Assembly: GCF_958298935.1 (NCBI RefSeq)
Contig: NC_084931.1
Coordinates: 19,743,334 to 19,807,333 of the forward strand
DNA length: 64,000 nt
DNA from: Phragmites australis
Lineage: Eukaryota; Streptophyta; Magnoliopsida; Poales; Poaceae
Direction: 5' to 3'
Below the pieces are notes generated by a model, which saw only the letters and a list, made by a program, of their open reading frames with translations, was not told the DNA's origin and ran no database searches. A program made the position numbers and the translations under genes. Positions 12,065-21,819 of this stretch are shown here, piece by piece (the stretch's first letter is position 1; every line of letters starts with the position of its first letter).

Positions 12065-12564
12065 ACTAATTAACATGAAGCACCTAGCTCAATGATTTGA
12101 ACACCCAATAATGGAAGCATTAGACCTTATGAGAACCTGATGGTAGGTAGATGAGTTGGTGATGAAGTGGAACAATGATGTAGATGATTGTTCGGTGAAG
12201 ATGATGTGGCACTCATGGTCGTCAGGGTTGAGGTAGAGGTGGCCAGCGTGATGAAGAGATCGATGTAGTTGATCACATTGTCGATGGTGAGATGTTGAGG
12301 ATGGAGTGGTGCAGTGATAGTCTTCATCCTGTCATCAGCGCTCATGAGGATCGGTGGGTATGTTGGGGGAGCCAAAACCCTAGCATGAATTGTGATCACG
12401 AAAGCACCAGACTCCCCCTCCCCCTATTTATGTAGTGCTGCACATGATGGGACCACAAACAATAATGTTGGTTGCGCCTCTGATCGGTGGGTGTGTGGCG
12501 CGTGTGGGAACGGGGATCCCCTTTTTCTCTTGGTAGTTAGTTACGGAAAACGTTAGGGTGTTCG
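12065..12564. other. Unassigned
   Basis: A minus-strand open frame (12127-12399) is low-complexity (Thr/Ser/His) and matches no family known to me. Minus-strand CATAAATAGGGGG followed by CTAGGGTTTTGG near 12,375-12,435 looks promoter-like, but nothing supports a transcript. Confidence 0.3.
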
Positions 12565-12945
12565 TTACGTAGCCGAGATCAATTCCAACAAGCCGAACTG
12601 CAGAGCTATAGTCTCCGGCATGACGGTGAGGTTGTCGTTACACGCGCCCTGGTTTGTTAGTGCGGTGTTGGGCCATGTCGTCACCTTGTCAGCATAGCCC
12701 ACGGTGCCGACGAGAGCGTCGTTGAGCTGGTCGAGGCTGATGTCGAGCAACTCGACGTAGTCGTACATGCCTGACGATGGCCGTGGCATCGTGCTGCTGG
12801 ACTGCACGAGTTTCTCCCATCTCCTCGCGCGTGGGATCGCTGACACGCCTGTCTTTGGCGGCGACGACGTATGAGCCCACAACAGCATGTGCACCTTCCT
12901 AGAAGGTAGGCTCACCCATCTTGCCCCTAAATTAACTACATACAT
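12565..12945 (-). pseudogene. PMEI-like (invertase/pectin methylesterase inhibitor) relic
   Basis: A minus-strand 126-codon frame includes ELLDISLDQLNDAL and TTWPNTALTNQGAC, matching the last helices of the plant PMEI domain (family motif ELL..S...L..AL...TWLSAALTNQ.TC). The cysteine expected shortly before ELL is a tyrosine here (GMYDYVELL), so one of the four disulfide cysteines is lost, and the first half of the domain and the signal peptide are not recognisable. PMEI proteins are normally secreted and inhibit pectin methylesterase or invertase in the cell wall or vacuole. I read this as a truncated copy, not an active inhibitor. Confidence 0.5.
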
Positions 12946-14025
12946 AACAAAGGAAATTGATCCTCGTTTTTCTTAAAAAAAGAAAAGAAACTGATCCACA
13001 TACAGAACAAATGAACAACCGAATCCATCCAAGCAAGCTAGAATCCATCCAAGCAAAAACACCTTTGGATGGGCCCATGGGTATTATTTGCACGGTTTTT
13101 ATAGTTGAAGGGTGCTTGTTGTCTGGTTTTCGAGCTAGGGAGGAAAATTGAATTCGGATATAATAGTTCAGAGAGGTAAATAGACTTTTTTTAATCCAAA
13201 AAGGAAAACTGACCACTAATTAGCTATCTAGTGGTCGACTACTAAATAGCAAAAGCCAGTTTTTCTTGCTTGATCACCCATGGTAGTTGTTCAACTACAA
13301 TTTGTTTTAATAAATTTTCGTAGTTTATTCTTTATTAGGAGATGAAATATTACTCCTTGTTTCTCCAAACACTTACTGTTCTCCTTTGAGTGTTGAACGT
13401 ATTTTTCTGTTCACAAATACTCGGACTTTCAAAAGTTCTACAAAGTATATTATCCTCGGAGGGTGGTTAAACAAATAAAATGTAATTGCATTTCAAGCCC
13501 ACATTAGAGAGACACAAAAAGAATTGGTATTCAGTCCTACGTATTGTCGAGGTTGTGGAAGTTGTACATCGCTATCATTTATCGTTCACTTTCTGTATCA
13601 CTATCTTAGGCTTCTTGTCAGTACATACGAAGGCCATTTCCTGACGCCAGTTTTCTTTATGTGGCTGTGCCTTCAGGGAAGATGCCGGACAAGAGCACCG
13701 GCGATTTGGGCGCAGACGGTTACCACAAATACAAGGTCTGCATTTCACTTCACTAAAGCACAAATGCACAATCCAGCCTTGCTATATTTGTTGACAGTGA
13801 TGTTTGGACCATACCAAGAGAAGTCTTGTGTGTGATCCTGCTAAAACTGCTGTGTCTGTCCTTTCAATCACAATTTCTTGTTAACAAATGGAAATGTAAC
13901 GAGGGAGTTCTAGTTTTCACTTCAATATACAATTCTTTTGTAGGTTGAATAAATACATTTCCACATGTGTTTGCTTGCAATGCTCATATTATGTGCAGAG
14001 GTTACTGTACCACGAGTTCAGTAAA

Positions 14026-14293
14026 TGTTATGGCAGGAGATAAATGCTTGCTATTTAATTAGAGATAAGTTTGGTAGAAGTTGGATTTGATTTGGATTAG
14101 GAGATAGAGTTTGATTAGTTTCCAATTTAGCTAGAGATAAATTAGATAAGTTAAGATTTTTAGATTTGGATTGTAATTCCTCCTCTATATAAAAGGACAG
14201 CCGCATATCATTGTAATCAAACAAAAGAAGAATTAATCTAGTTTGCTCTAATATTATGTCTCCTCAATATATGGCATAATCTCTCACCTAACA
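14026..14293 (+). mobile_element. Small Copia-type solo LTR in a GH1 intron
   Basis: The 268-bp segment begins TGTTATGGCAGG and ends CACCTAACA, with a strong TATA box (TATATAAAA, 14186-14194) followed by a leader-like CATTGTAATC region. These are features of a short Copia LTR. The flanking pentamers GTAAA and GTCGA match at only three of five positions, so the insertion is old or the boundary is off by a few bases. Confidence 0.5.
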
Positions 14294-15084
14294 GTCGACG
14301 TCACCTAGCTATCCTCCCGGTGAGTGTTTACTCTAACAGTTCAGGTGTAATCTCCAATCTTTTGGTTGCGGTGAAACTCACAAACATTTGCGTGTATAGT
14401 TGTGGACTGCTTTTACTAATAAGGGTGCGTTTGATAATTTTCCAGGAAGATGTCCAGCTGACGAGTGACGCTGGGCTGGAGGCCTACCGGTTCTCCATTT
14501 CTTGGTCCAGGCTCATTCCAAGTAAGAACATTGTAGCAACTTTGGGAGACTCATCTTTCTAGCAAAATTGCCAGAAAGAAGCTGTGAATATCATCTAAAA
14601 TACCTCACGGCAAGTTTTAATTTTAATCTTTCCCCTTTTATACAATCGCGGGAGGAAGAGGACCCGTCAATCCGAAAGGACTCGAGTATTACAACAACCT
14701 GATAAATGAGCTAGTAAAACGGGGTAAGTCTTGATGGATATACAGTATATACTATACTTCTCAGAGCTCGTTTGGAACACAAATTTCACCGGAAAAATTC
14801 ATTGCAAAATGCATAAATTCCACACCTCAGCTATTTTGTAGTATCACCATGTGTATGCCAGCTCTCAGAAGAACAACAGGAAGTAGTAGACTGATCATCT
14901 CTCTGAATTAATCCACTGCAGGAATTGAGATACATGTGACCCTGTACCACCTGGATTTCCCTCAGATCCTGGAGGACAAGTACCACGGCTGGCTCAGTCC
15001 CAGGGTCGTGTAAGATACTAAGATCTCCCTCACAGATCACTAGCCCTGCCTGAACACTTGCCACTTCTTCATCTCAAGTCCTGC

Positions 15085-16886
15085 TAAATGGTATCCCAGG
15101 AAGGAAAATTCAACATGCTAGAGAGTTGTGTCAGGGTGATCCCCCTATCTCCAATGCCTTTTATTTTGGCGATCGACTCATTACAACGCATCATACAAAT
15201 GGCAGCACAAAGGAATCTGCTTAAGCCAATCCTTCCAAGAGCAAGGCAGCTTCAATGTTCATTATATGCCGATGATCCTCTTCGTGAATCCTGACAAAGA
15301 GGAACTACTATTTCTAAATGCAATACTTGTTGCTCAGGACAAGTGACCAATCTACAAAAAATAGAGATTTTTCCAATACATTGCTCATAACTACCTATGG
15401 ATCAAATCTTGCAAAGCTTCCAAGGGACGGTAGGCCAATTCTGATGCAAATACCTAGGTCTACCACTACACACCAGGAGGATACGAATGGTGGACGTTCA
15501 ACTGTTGCTAGACAAGTTGAGTGGCCGGTTGCCACGGTGGAAAGGGAGAATGTTCACCACACCAGGAAGAGAAACACTAGTAAAGACGGTGCTATCATCA
15601 CAACCGATTTATCACTTAATAGTCTTTCCTTTGCAGAAATGGTTATCAAAAAAGATTGACAAGATTCGACGCAGCTTCCTATGGAAAGGAGACGAGCCAG
15701 AGAAAGTGAGCGGAGGACATTGTCTAGTCAACTGGGAGATTGTATGCCGACCTCAAAGTTTAGGTGGGCTAGGAATCTCAAACGTACAGAAATTTGCCCG
15801 AGCCTTGCGGCTTTGATGGCTATGGTTCCAATGGAAAGAAAAAGACCAACCGTGGGCAAGAATGCACATTCCATGCAATCAGACGGACATGGATCTGTTC
15901 AACGCATCAACGGTGGTCAATATCGGGGATGAAAACAAGGCATTATTCTGGCATTCTAGCTAGGTCCATGGCCAAGCCCAAAGAATATAGCACCGGCCCT
16001 ATATAACAAGGCAAGGAGGAAACATCAAATGGTCAACAAAGAACTGCCAGATCATAACTGGATGCGAAGCCTGGTGCAAATTGATACACCTCAAGAACAG
16101 GACTAGTTCCTGCTATTGTGGGAGAGCATACAAGACGTGGTTATGCATGCAGGAGTCTCTGGCAATATCTTATGGCGATGGATGAAAAATGGAGAAAACA
16201 CCACTAAAAGTGCTTATTAGATGCAGTTCCAAAGATAAATACAACGCCATAATATGAAGCATGTTTGGAGCACGCATGAGGAGCCGAAATGTAAGTTTTT
16301 CGCGTGGGTACTTCTATAATAAAAGATCCTAATGGTGGATAATTTGGTTCATCGTGGATGGCCACATGATCCCACATGTAAACTTTGTGGCAACGCTGAT
16401 GAAACAACACTACATTTATGCAAAGATTGCCCATACACTAAGGAGGTTTGGGCATGGGTTGCAGTTGGTTTCACCTAAACACCCTACCAAGCCTAACAGA
16501 GTACCACACCATCAAAAGATGGTGGCGAGAAGCAAGCAGAAGGGTGGACAAACAACATAAGAAGAAAGTCCTGGGGCTGGTGACTTATTTCTGGTGGAAC
16601 GTATGGAAGGAGTGGAACAGGCGAATGTTTCAAAACTAAGTCCAGCCACCATTGCAGGTGGCTCACGGCATCAAAGATGTTGAATAGCGGTGTCGTGCTT
16701 TTCTTTTCAATAATATGTTTCCTTTAATAGTTTTTCGTTGCTAGTCAGAGTGTTATGTTCTTACTTATGACTCTAGTTGGTGTGCCGTAGTACTCTGTTG
16801 GCAGGCTTCTTGTTTTGTCTATACCCTCTTTTACTCCTTCCAATATAAATTCGGTAACTCTCCTACCATCCTTTCGAAAAAAACCA
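15085..16886 (+). mobile_element. 5'-truncated LINE (L1-type) in a GH1 intron
   Basis: Frames in order encode reverse-transcriptase remains (PLSPMPFILAIDSLQRII, then CSLYADD with the catalytic-type YADD, 15140-15275), the region before the C-terminus (15500-15830), and an RVT zinc-binding domain (DPTCKLCGNADETTLHLC, about 16368-16425). The typical tail LGLVTYFWWNVWKEWNRRMF follows (16570-16635). The element ends in an A-run at 16879-16886. Several frameshifts and stops separate the pieces, the endonuclease domain is missing, and it is dead. No target duplication was found. It lies between the fourth GH1 exon and the fifth (16911). Confidence 0.75.
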
Positions 16887-17054
16887 TGTAACTTTAATTT
16901 GTGCGTGTAGGGATGACTTCACGGCGGGCGTGTGCTCACTACTACAAAAACTATTTTTAGAGGCAGGTCATAACCCATTTGCACAGGCGTTTAGCCAACC
17001 CATCTGTGATCGAAGGTCTGCGAAAATGGACGATTTCCACATGCGCAAACGAGA

Positions 17055-17110
17055 CCGCCTGTGGAAACCTATTATCACAGGCGCCTGTGATAATAGGTTT
17101 CCACAGGCGG
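17055..17110. repeat. Perfect 56-bp palindrome in CACTA 1 sub-terminal region
   Basis: The 28-base arm starting CCGCCTGTGGAAACCTATTA is followed without spacer by its exact reverse complement. It is composed of two CACTA sub-terminal repeat units (CCGCCTGTGG) facing each other. Such units are transposase-binding sites in En/Spm elements. Confidence 0.9.
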
Positions 17111-17239
17111 CCTCTTTTGTAACCGCCTGTAGATAGGTAGATTTCCACATGCGAACAACATAAAGACCCGCCTGTGGTATGTATTTCATTCAAAAAATAA
17201 TAAAGAGCATATATTTTATTCTCTCTAGATTTCAACACA

Positions 17240-18673
17240 TTTTCAAGACTGATTGCAATATCACAGATTTCAACAGCATTTGAATCAACACAAGTCTAAT
17301 ATTTAACACAAATACAAAATTATTCACAAGTACAATATTTTTACATCACAAGTCAATTTACATCATAAGCTAAATATTCAACACAGGTATTCTTTCATCT
17401 CCTACTCACAAAGCCTCGAATGGCTAGCCAATTCACCTTCGAGATCGAAGAATCTGCCACTCTTGTGGATGACTTCGTGCATGATGAACCGACACATGTC
17501 ACGTTGGACGTTTTGGATATCTTCATCTTTGAGAGAGGTGTGGGTAGGTTCGATCATCCATACCTGAAATGAAAACAGAACTTAAAGAGCTAAAACACTA
17601 CTGACAACGGAAACATAATCAAATAAGAATGTGCAAGCGCAATGATGACTTACATCCTCAGGGTTCGTTGTGTACCTCCCGTTTACCCTAAGAAATTGAC
17701 AAACATAATATCCACAAAGAACGGTGTTGAAGCCTTGCTTGTGGCACTTAAAATAAAAACGCAACATGTTCATTAGTTCAATAAAACTCTTCATCATAAA
17801 TAGTGAGATACAAGCATTAGAGGTGTGTTATTACCGGAAAATGTGTACGAACTACCATCGCATCTGGCTTGGCCGCATCGTGTATCCCACCTTTTGTTAC
17901 GTACGACTTGTAGGCTCTATTCGAATGACAATAAGTAATTATCAATTCATAAAGAATTTTATGTATGGGGATTTAACGTCGATGAGATCTTGGTACGATT
18001 TTTGGGGGAGATCGGCTGAGTGAAGGACCACGAGCCTGCTCGACTTTGGCATCAGCATTATAAAATAAAGTGATCGCTACATGAATCTTTATGTTAGGTT
18101 CTTGATCGGCCATTAAGTTGAATACTTATGTTAGGTTTTTGATGTATCACACTTACTTAAAGTTGTAGGGAGCTATGATGTAGTCCTTGTCTTGCATTTC
18201 TAACATAGCACTTCCTATGTATGTTGACATTTCAAGCCTGCGTGATTTGGTCATTTGTCTTATGACCCTTGCTTTCTCATTGTTACTCTTTTCCTTAATC
18301 TTTGGGTCATTAGTCCTCAACTTCACGACCAAGTTGGGCTAAAAAATTCATTGCGGATTAATGAATCCGACTGGTAACTTCAACTTTTCCACATCGTTAA
18401 ATTGCATTCTACAGAACAAGTTAGTAGTTATTAGCTTCTATAGCATACATTGGTAGATATATAAACGTAGGGGTAAATTGTAGGCACTTACAGGCACCAC
18501 ACACTTATGAGATTGATGTCGAGTTTGTCGTGATGGAATAAAGCGTGCATGTCCTTAAAATCCACCATGAGATAGGAGTCTCTGCTTAGATAAACGTTAG
18601 CGCAGATAGAAGCAGTGATTATGGAGAAGCCCGCGCGGCATACCCTCATGTACCATTCGTGGAATCTCCTCAT
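17240..18673 (-). pseudogene. CACTA-encoded Ulp1-like (C48) cysteine protease domain, exons
   Basis: Minus-strand pieces in order: 18673-18488 (FHEWYMRVCRAGFS...YLMVDFKDMHALFHHDKLDI, with intron border after SVWC), about 17770-17648 ([20 protein letters not shown], containing the LCGYYVC that carries the family's catalytic cysteine) and about 17563-17400 (DEDIQNVQRDMCRFIMHEV). Together these match the Ulp1/SENP-like domain often carried by plant CACTA and KI-type MULE proteins, whose role in transposition is unclear. The segments are separated by intron-like DNA. One or more exons around 17800-18480 could not be confirmed, so it may be decayed. It follows the proline-rich frame in the same transcript direction. 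Confidence 0.6.
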
Positions 18674-18676
18674 CTC

Positions 18677-19612
18677 TCATGGACCTTCTTGGAGTTGAAA
18701 TAATAGCAGAAATGGCTTACCATTCTCATATTTCTCAGGAACATCTGGTGTAGGCAAGAAATCCAATTGACGAGTACTTAATGTTTTGCCGGTCTCTTTC
18801 ACCAGATCGCCCTTCACTGGAGATTCCGGAGCGGGTGATGCCTTTGCTTTTGAAGATAGAAGCCACCTCTTCACCGGAGATGTTAGAGTCTTTTCGAATA
18901 GGGTAACCATGATAGGGACTCTCCGATGCTCAGGTGAAGGTGCCGGAGGCGGAGAGACTGGGCGCGGGGGCGAAGGTGCCTGAGGCGGAGAGGCTTGGCG
19001 TTGGGGCGGAGGTGCCAGAGGCAGAGATGCTGGACGCGGGGGAGAAGGTGCCGGAGGCAGAAAGACTGGGTGCGGGGGCGAAGGTGCCGAAGGCGGAAAG
19101 ACTGGATGCGGGGGCAAAGGTGTCTGAGGTGGAGAGGCTTGGCGTTGGGGCGGAGGTGCTTGAGGCGGAGATGCTTGGCATTGGGGTGGAGGTGCCTGAG
19201 GCGATTGTGACTGCTGACTGCTGAAGATGATATCCCGTCTGGGCCACAAAATGAAGTTGCCAACAGCCTCTTCGAGAATCTTGATACCCTCAAGTGTGCT
19301 GATGTCTAGCTTGTACTTCATGAAAAGTGGTTGTACTGAGTCCACTTGTACCTTGGCGTAACTGGCCGGAATATCTTGATTGTGAAATGCACGGCCTGGA
19401 ATGGCCTGGCCTGTGGCAGCCTCGACAGTGAAGTCTCCCTTGCTGATCGGAACATATAGCATGCAAGGGATAGCCTCTGTGATATCATCCATAGGATATC
19501 TCAGGTTATCGGCCTGCGTGGACCTAACGCTGCTCCAAAAGTATGGGCTGGTTGGTTGCTCTATCATCAATAATGTTGCCATTTCCTTCTCCTTTTCATT
19601 CCACATTTTCAT
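18677..19612 (-). CDS. CACTA-encoded proline-rich protein (TNP1-like, middle part)
   Basis: A 311-codon open frame. The N-terminal half (MATLLMIEQPTSPYFWSSVR ... IPCMLYVPI ... LEGIKILEEAVGNFILWPRR) matches plant transposon proteins of the En/Spm class. It continues into a Pro-rich block of 12-residue repeats (SPPQAPPPQRQA type) and ends KTLSTRQLDFLPTPDVPEKY. It probably joins by splicing to the frame at 19682-20446 on the right and the Ulp1-like exons on the left. Such proteins are thought to bind element ends in the nucleus. The start methionine is not certain, since this is likely an internal exon. Confidence 0.6.
   Translation of the reverse strand: MKMWNEKEKEMATLLMIEQPTSPYFWSSVRSTQADNLRYPMDDITEAIPCMLYVPISKGDFTVEAATGQAIPGRAFHNQDIPASYAKVQVDSVQPLFMKYKLDISTLEGIKILEEAVGNFILWPRRDIIFSSQQSQSPQAPPPQCQASPPQAPPPQRQASPPQTPLPPHPVFPPSAPSPPHPVFLPPAPSPPRPASLPLAPPPQRQASPPQAPSPPRPVSPPPAPSPEHRRVPIMVTLFEKTLTSPVKRWLLSSKAKASPAPESPVKGDLVKETGKTLSTRQLDFLPTPDVPEKYENGKPFLLLFQLQEGP
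18932..19203 (-). repeat. 36-bp coding minisatellite (Pro-rich)
   Basis: About 7.5 units of 36 bp of the type gaaggtgccggaggcgga/gagactgggcgcgggggc encode the 12-residue repeats of the CACTA protein on the minus strand. Because the unit length is a multiple of three and stop-poor, nearly all frames are open across it, which produces several spurious frames on both strands. Confidence 0.85.
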
Positions 19613-19681
19613 GAACTGGACCTTAACTTGTTCTTGTATCTATTCTTTTAGGGTATTCTTATATCTTTTATGGGTCTTGTA

Positions 19682-20446
19682 CTAGCCCACAGCGGCTGGG
19701 AACCCATGCTTCCAGCCCGCTTTTGATCCGATGCCTCGAGTACCATCCAAGTGTTCCTTGTTCCCCAGGGCCTTGGTAAGCAGGTCATTCTCCTTGTCAG
19801 GCTCTAGAGACCCTTCATTAGCAATCTCTTGAATGGTCTGGGTGACTTCCATGGTCTCAGGGCTTTTGAAGGCTAAGCCCCAGACCCAGTTCCTACTTCG
19901 CTCGTCACAATTTTCCAAAGGGTTGGGTTTCCCAGCCTGGGCAGCCTCTTCTTCTTTCCTCCTCCATTCAGAAATTTTGGGGGCATACCTGGACGAGCCC
20001 AGGTGATGGTGGTACTTGTTCTTCTTCACAATGTGCTTAAAAGATTCACCCAATTTGATAGTCTCAGATGTGGTCTTCTGCCTAACAAACTCCGTCCATT
20101 GGTCTGGCGTAATCTTTCTGTATTTATTAAAGGGTACCAAGTTCTTCTTCATGAAGTCCTTATTCAGCTCACTCTTCCAGCCCCAGAAGCTCTTTCCCAT
20201 AGTTTTCAATGCATTCTGTTTGCCGGCTTCCTTTGTTCCCAAGAGGAATCGGATGGTTCTCTGCAATGTTTCCCACAGGAACTCCTTCGTCTCGTCCGGC
20301 AGCAACCGCCAATCAATTATAGTGATTGAGACGTACTCCTTGATAAGAAATCCGCAATTGTTGCAAAATTTGGCGCAGGCCTCACAAGGTGCAACAGGCT
20401 CCCCTTCAACACTGACTTGGGTTATTGTATAAGTGCTAGACGGCAA
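19682..20446 (-). CDS. CACTA transposon protein, N-terminal part (TNP1/PTTA-like)
   Basis: A 254-codon minus-strand frame with the block EYVSITIIDWRLLPDETKEFLWETLQ (quoted as family hallmark, positions about 35-60) and KYHHHLGSSRYAPKISEWR, matching the plant 'transposase, Ptta/En/Spm' family. It is Lys/Glu/Trp-rich, without membrane segments. A small Cys cluster (CEACAKFCNNCG) lies near residues 18-29. It probably forms the exon before the proline-rich frame. The start at 20446 is nominal; 20500-20650 carries another possible exon. No disabling mutation is seen within this piece. Confidence 0.7.
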   Translation of the reverse strand: MPSSTYTITQVSVEGEPVAPCEACAKFCNNCGFLIKEYVSITIIDWRLLPDETKEFLWETLQRTIRFLLGTKEAGKQNALKTMGKSFWGWKSELNKDFMKKNLVPFNKYRKITPDQWTEFVRQKTTSETIKLGESFKHIVKKNKYHHHLGSSRYAPKISEWRRKEEEAAQAGKPNPLENCDERSRNWVWGLAFKSPETMEVTQTIQEIANEGSLEPDKENDLLTKALGNKEHLDGTRGIGSKAGWKHGFPAAVG

Positions 20447-20837
20447 CTTTTTTCTACTTCGCTCACCCCGTCTTCATTTCAGCGTACCCCCAGAGGGACC
20501 CGAAGTTTTGGGCACAGAGGGAGCGGAAGGTTGTGGCACAGATGATCGATGCAAAGATCTTTGCACCCTCACCCTCTAGAGAGAAAAAAGGAGAGTTGAC
20601 ATAAACAAAAAATATTCCTCCATTTAAGAAGTATAAAATACATTGACTCAACTAAATACCTCTTCGGCGGGATCGTACTCGTTGTCACTTTCCCGATGTC
20701 AGCTCTCTCAATCGCACGGAACAGGACTCAGGCTGTGATACGAGCCTGAGCTTTCGCTGCTGTCGGAGGAGGATGGCTGGTGCAGGCTTGGGCTCTTATC
20801 CGACCTCCTGCTTGCATCCGCCCCATCTTGTGTCAGG

Positions 20838-20966
20838 GAGCCCTCTATTGCGAGCGTCCTCTGTGCCGGGGAGGCCTCTATTGCGAGCGTCCTCTATGCT
20901 GAGGAGGCCTCTATTACGAGCATCCTCTGTGCCAGGGAGGCCTCTATTGTGAGCATCCTCTGTGCT
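20838..20966 (-). repeat. 33-bp tandem repeat in CACTA 1
   Basis: Four units (the last partial) of 33 bp, type gcctctattgcgagcgtcct, start near 20841, 20874, 20907 and 20940. On the minus strand a unit reads as 11 residues (IEASPAQRTLA type), so it may be an upstream coding exon with the same habit of expanding in-frame repeats as the 36-bp array. Confidence 0.75.
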
Positions 20967-21360
20967 TCTGGTTTCTTCGGGGGGCTTGGGCTCCTATCCG
21001 ACATCCGCCTTGCTTCTGGTTTCTTAGGGGTTACTGTCCTCTTCTACCCCATGGTACTTAATCGACCACTTGATTATTGTTGTCTAGAAAAAATTAACAA
21101 GTATGCAATGGTTCATCAATGAAATTTCTCGTTCAAATATGCCATTGTGAAGCAAGATGCAGTAAAGATCAAATTGCAATGGGTAATATTATTTTAGAGG
21201 AAAGAAAAGGAATCAAGGAGAGGTTGAGGTGTTGTATGCACCCTAGATGGACCCAGGCCAGGCTTGGGCTTATTTTCAATGTCAAATCTGAATACATGAT
21301 AGATGTGGCAGCTAGTCTCTTGGGAAATCCTACCTTGTGAAGTTGAGAGCCTGAGCTACC

Positions 21361-21760
21361 TGTTAACGCAATCGGATAACTCTTGGCAGTCAGCCTCAAC
21401 GTCTTCTGCTCGGTTCTTCCTCCGCATGCAAGACCTGGCTCGCCACGACTCACCAGCGCCTATGGCACAACGATCGCCCATACATGCAAGATCCACAACT
21501 AGCACCCGTTGTAACTCAGCGCTTATGCGCTCCTGTATCTTCTATATATGTACGTGCTCGTGATGAATATATTTAATCACTTGGAGTTCACACTCTTTCA
21601 CTGTCATCTTGTCGTGGAGAAATTTTATCTTGCAGAAACTTTATCATGTCACCGTGACACAAACTGATTTGTGTAACCAATCAACCAAAATCTCATATGG
21701 GTCATGAAAAATTCTAACAAAAATATAAGTGTAGAGTGTGTTATCATCTACCATCTCATA
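21361..21760 (+). repeat. Left LTR of the 21.4-25.6 kb Copia
   Basis: It matches the right LTR over its full visible length (ccgcatgcaagacctggctc, gcgcttatgcgctcctgtatc, tatatatgta). It carries a 16-base internal duplication (attttatcttgcagaaactttatc) that the right copy lacks. Its last 110 bases equal one arm of the hairpin that the right LTR shows complete, so the 3' end of the LTR is not certain. Confidence 0.7.
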
Positions 21761-21819
21761 AAATTCTTCTTAGGGTGCCAACGATCTTGTTAGGCCCTAC
21801 AGGCTGCATCCCTTGGTCA

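Larger units (their letters stand above)
13677..16936 (+). pseudogene. Beta-glucosidase (GH1) gene fragment, broken by transposons
   Basis: Five exons with intact GT/AG borders and continuous frame are visible: 13677-13735 (MPDKSTGDLGADGYHKYK), 14446-14521 ([20 protein letters not shown]), 14655-14723 ([20 protein letters not shown]), 14922-15009 ([18 protein letters not shown]) and the start of a fifth at 16911 (DDFTA). This is the N-terminal third of a plant GH1 beta-glucosidase, which hydrolyses beta-glucosides, often in the apoplast or vacuole. The signal-peptide exon is not found, and a CACTA element begins at 16937 inside exon five. Everything downstream, including both catalytic glutamates (TxNEP and I/VTENG), is missing from the window. 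An LTR sits in the second intron and a LINE in the fourth. The visible exons carry no stops, so silencing was probably by insertion and recent. Relative to relatives, two codons seem deleted after DDFTA. Confidence 0.85.
16937..21360 (-). mobile_element. CACTA (En/Spm) element 1, right end missing
   Basis: The left terminus CACTACTACAAAAACTATTT is the canonical CACTA inverted-repeat end. It is followed by sub-terminal repeats built on ACCGCCTGTGG/ACAGGCG (16970-17180). The genes inside run on the minus strand: a TNP1-like protein and a Ulp1-like domain. No matching right terminus occurs before a Copia element begins at 21361, nor is one recognised beyond it. No tnp2-type transposase is seen, so the visible part is non-autonomous. 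The left three flanking bases (GCT) would be the target duplication. Confidence 0.8.

Noticed and set aside
18786..19293. Several plus- and minus-strand frames besides the 311-codon CACTA frame.
   Set aside because: The 36-bp repeat has no stops in most frames; only the minus frame continuing into recognised CACTA protein sequence is supported.
20838..20966. Regular 33-bp repeats as a CRISPR-like array.
   Set aside because: The units are directly adjacent without spacers and coding in a plant transposon; plants have no CRISPR arrays.
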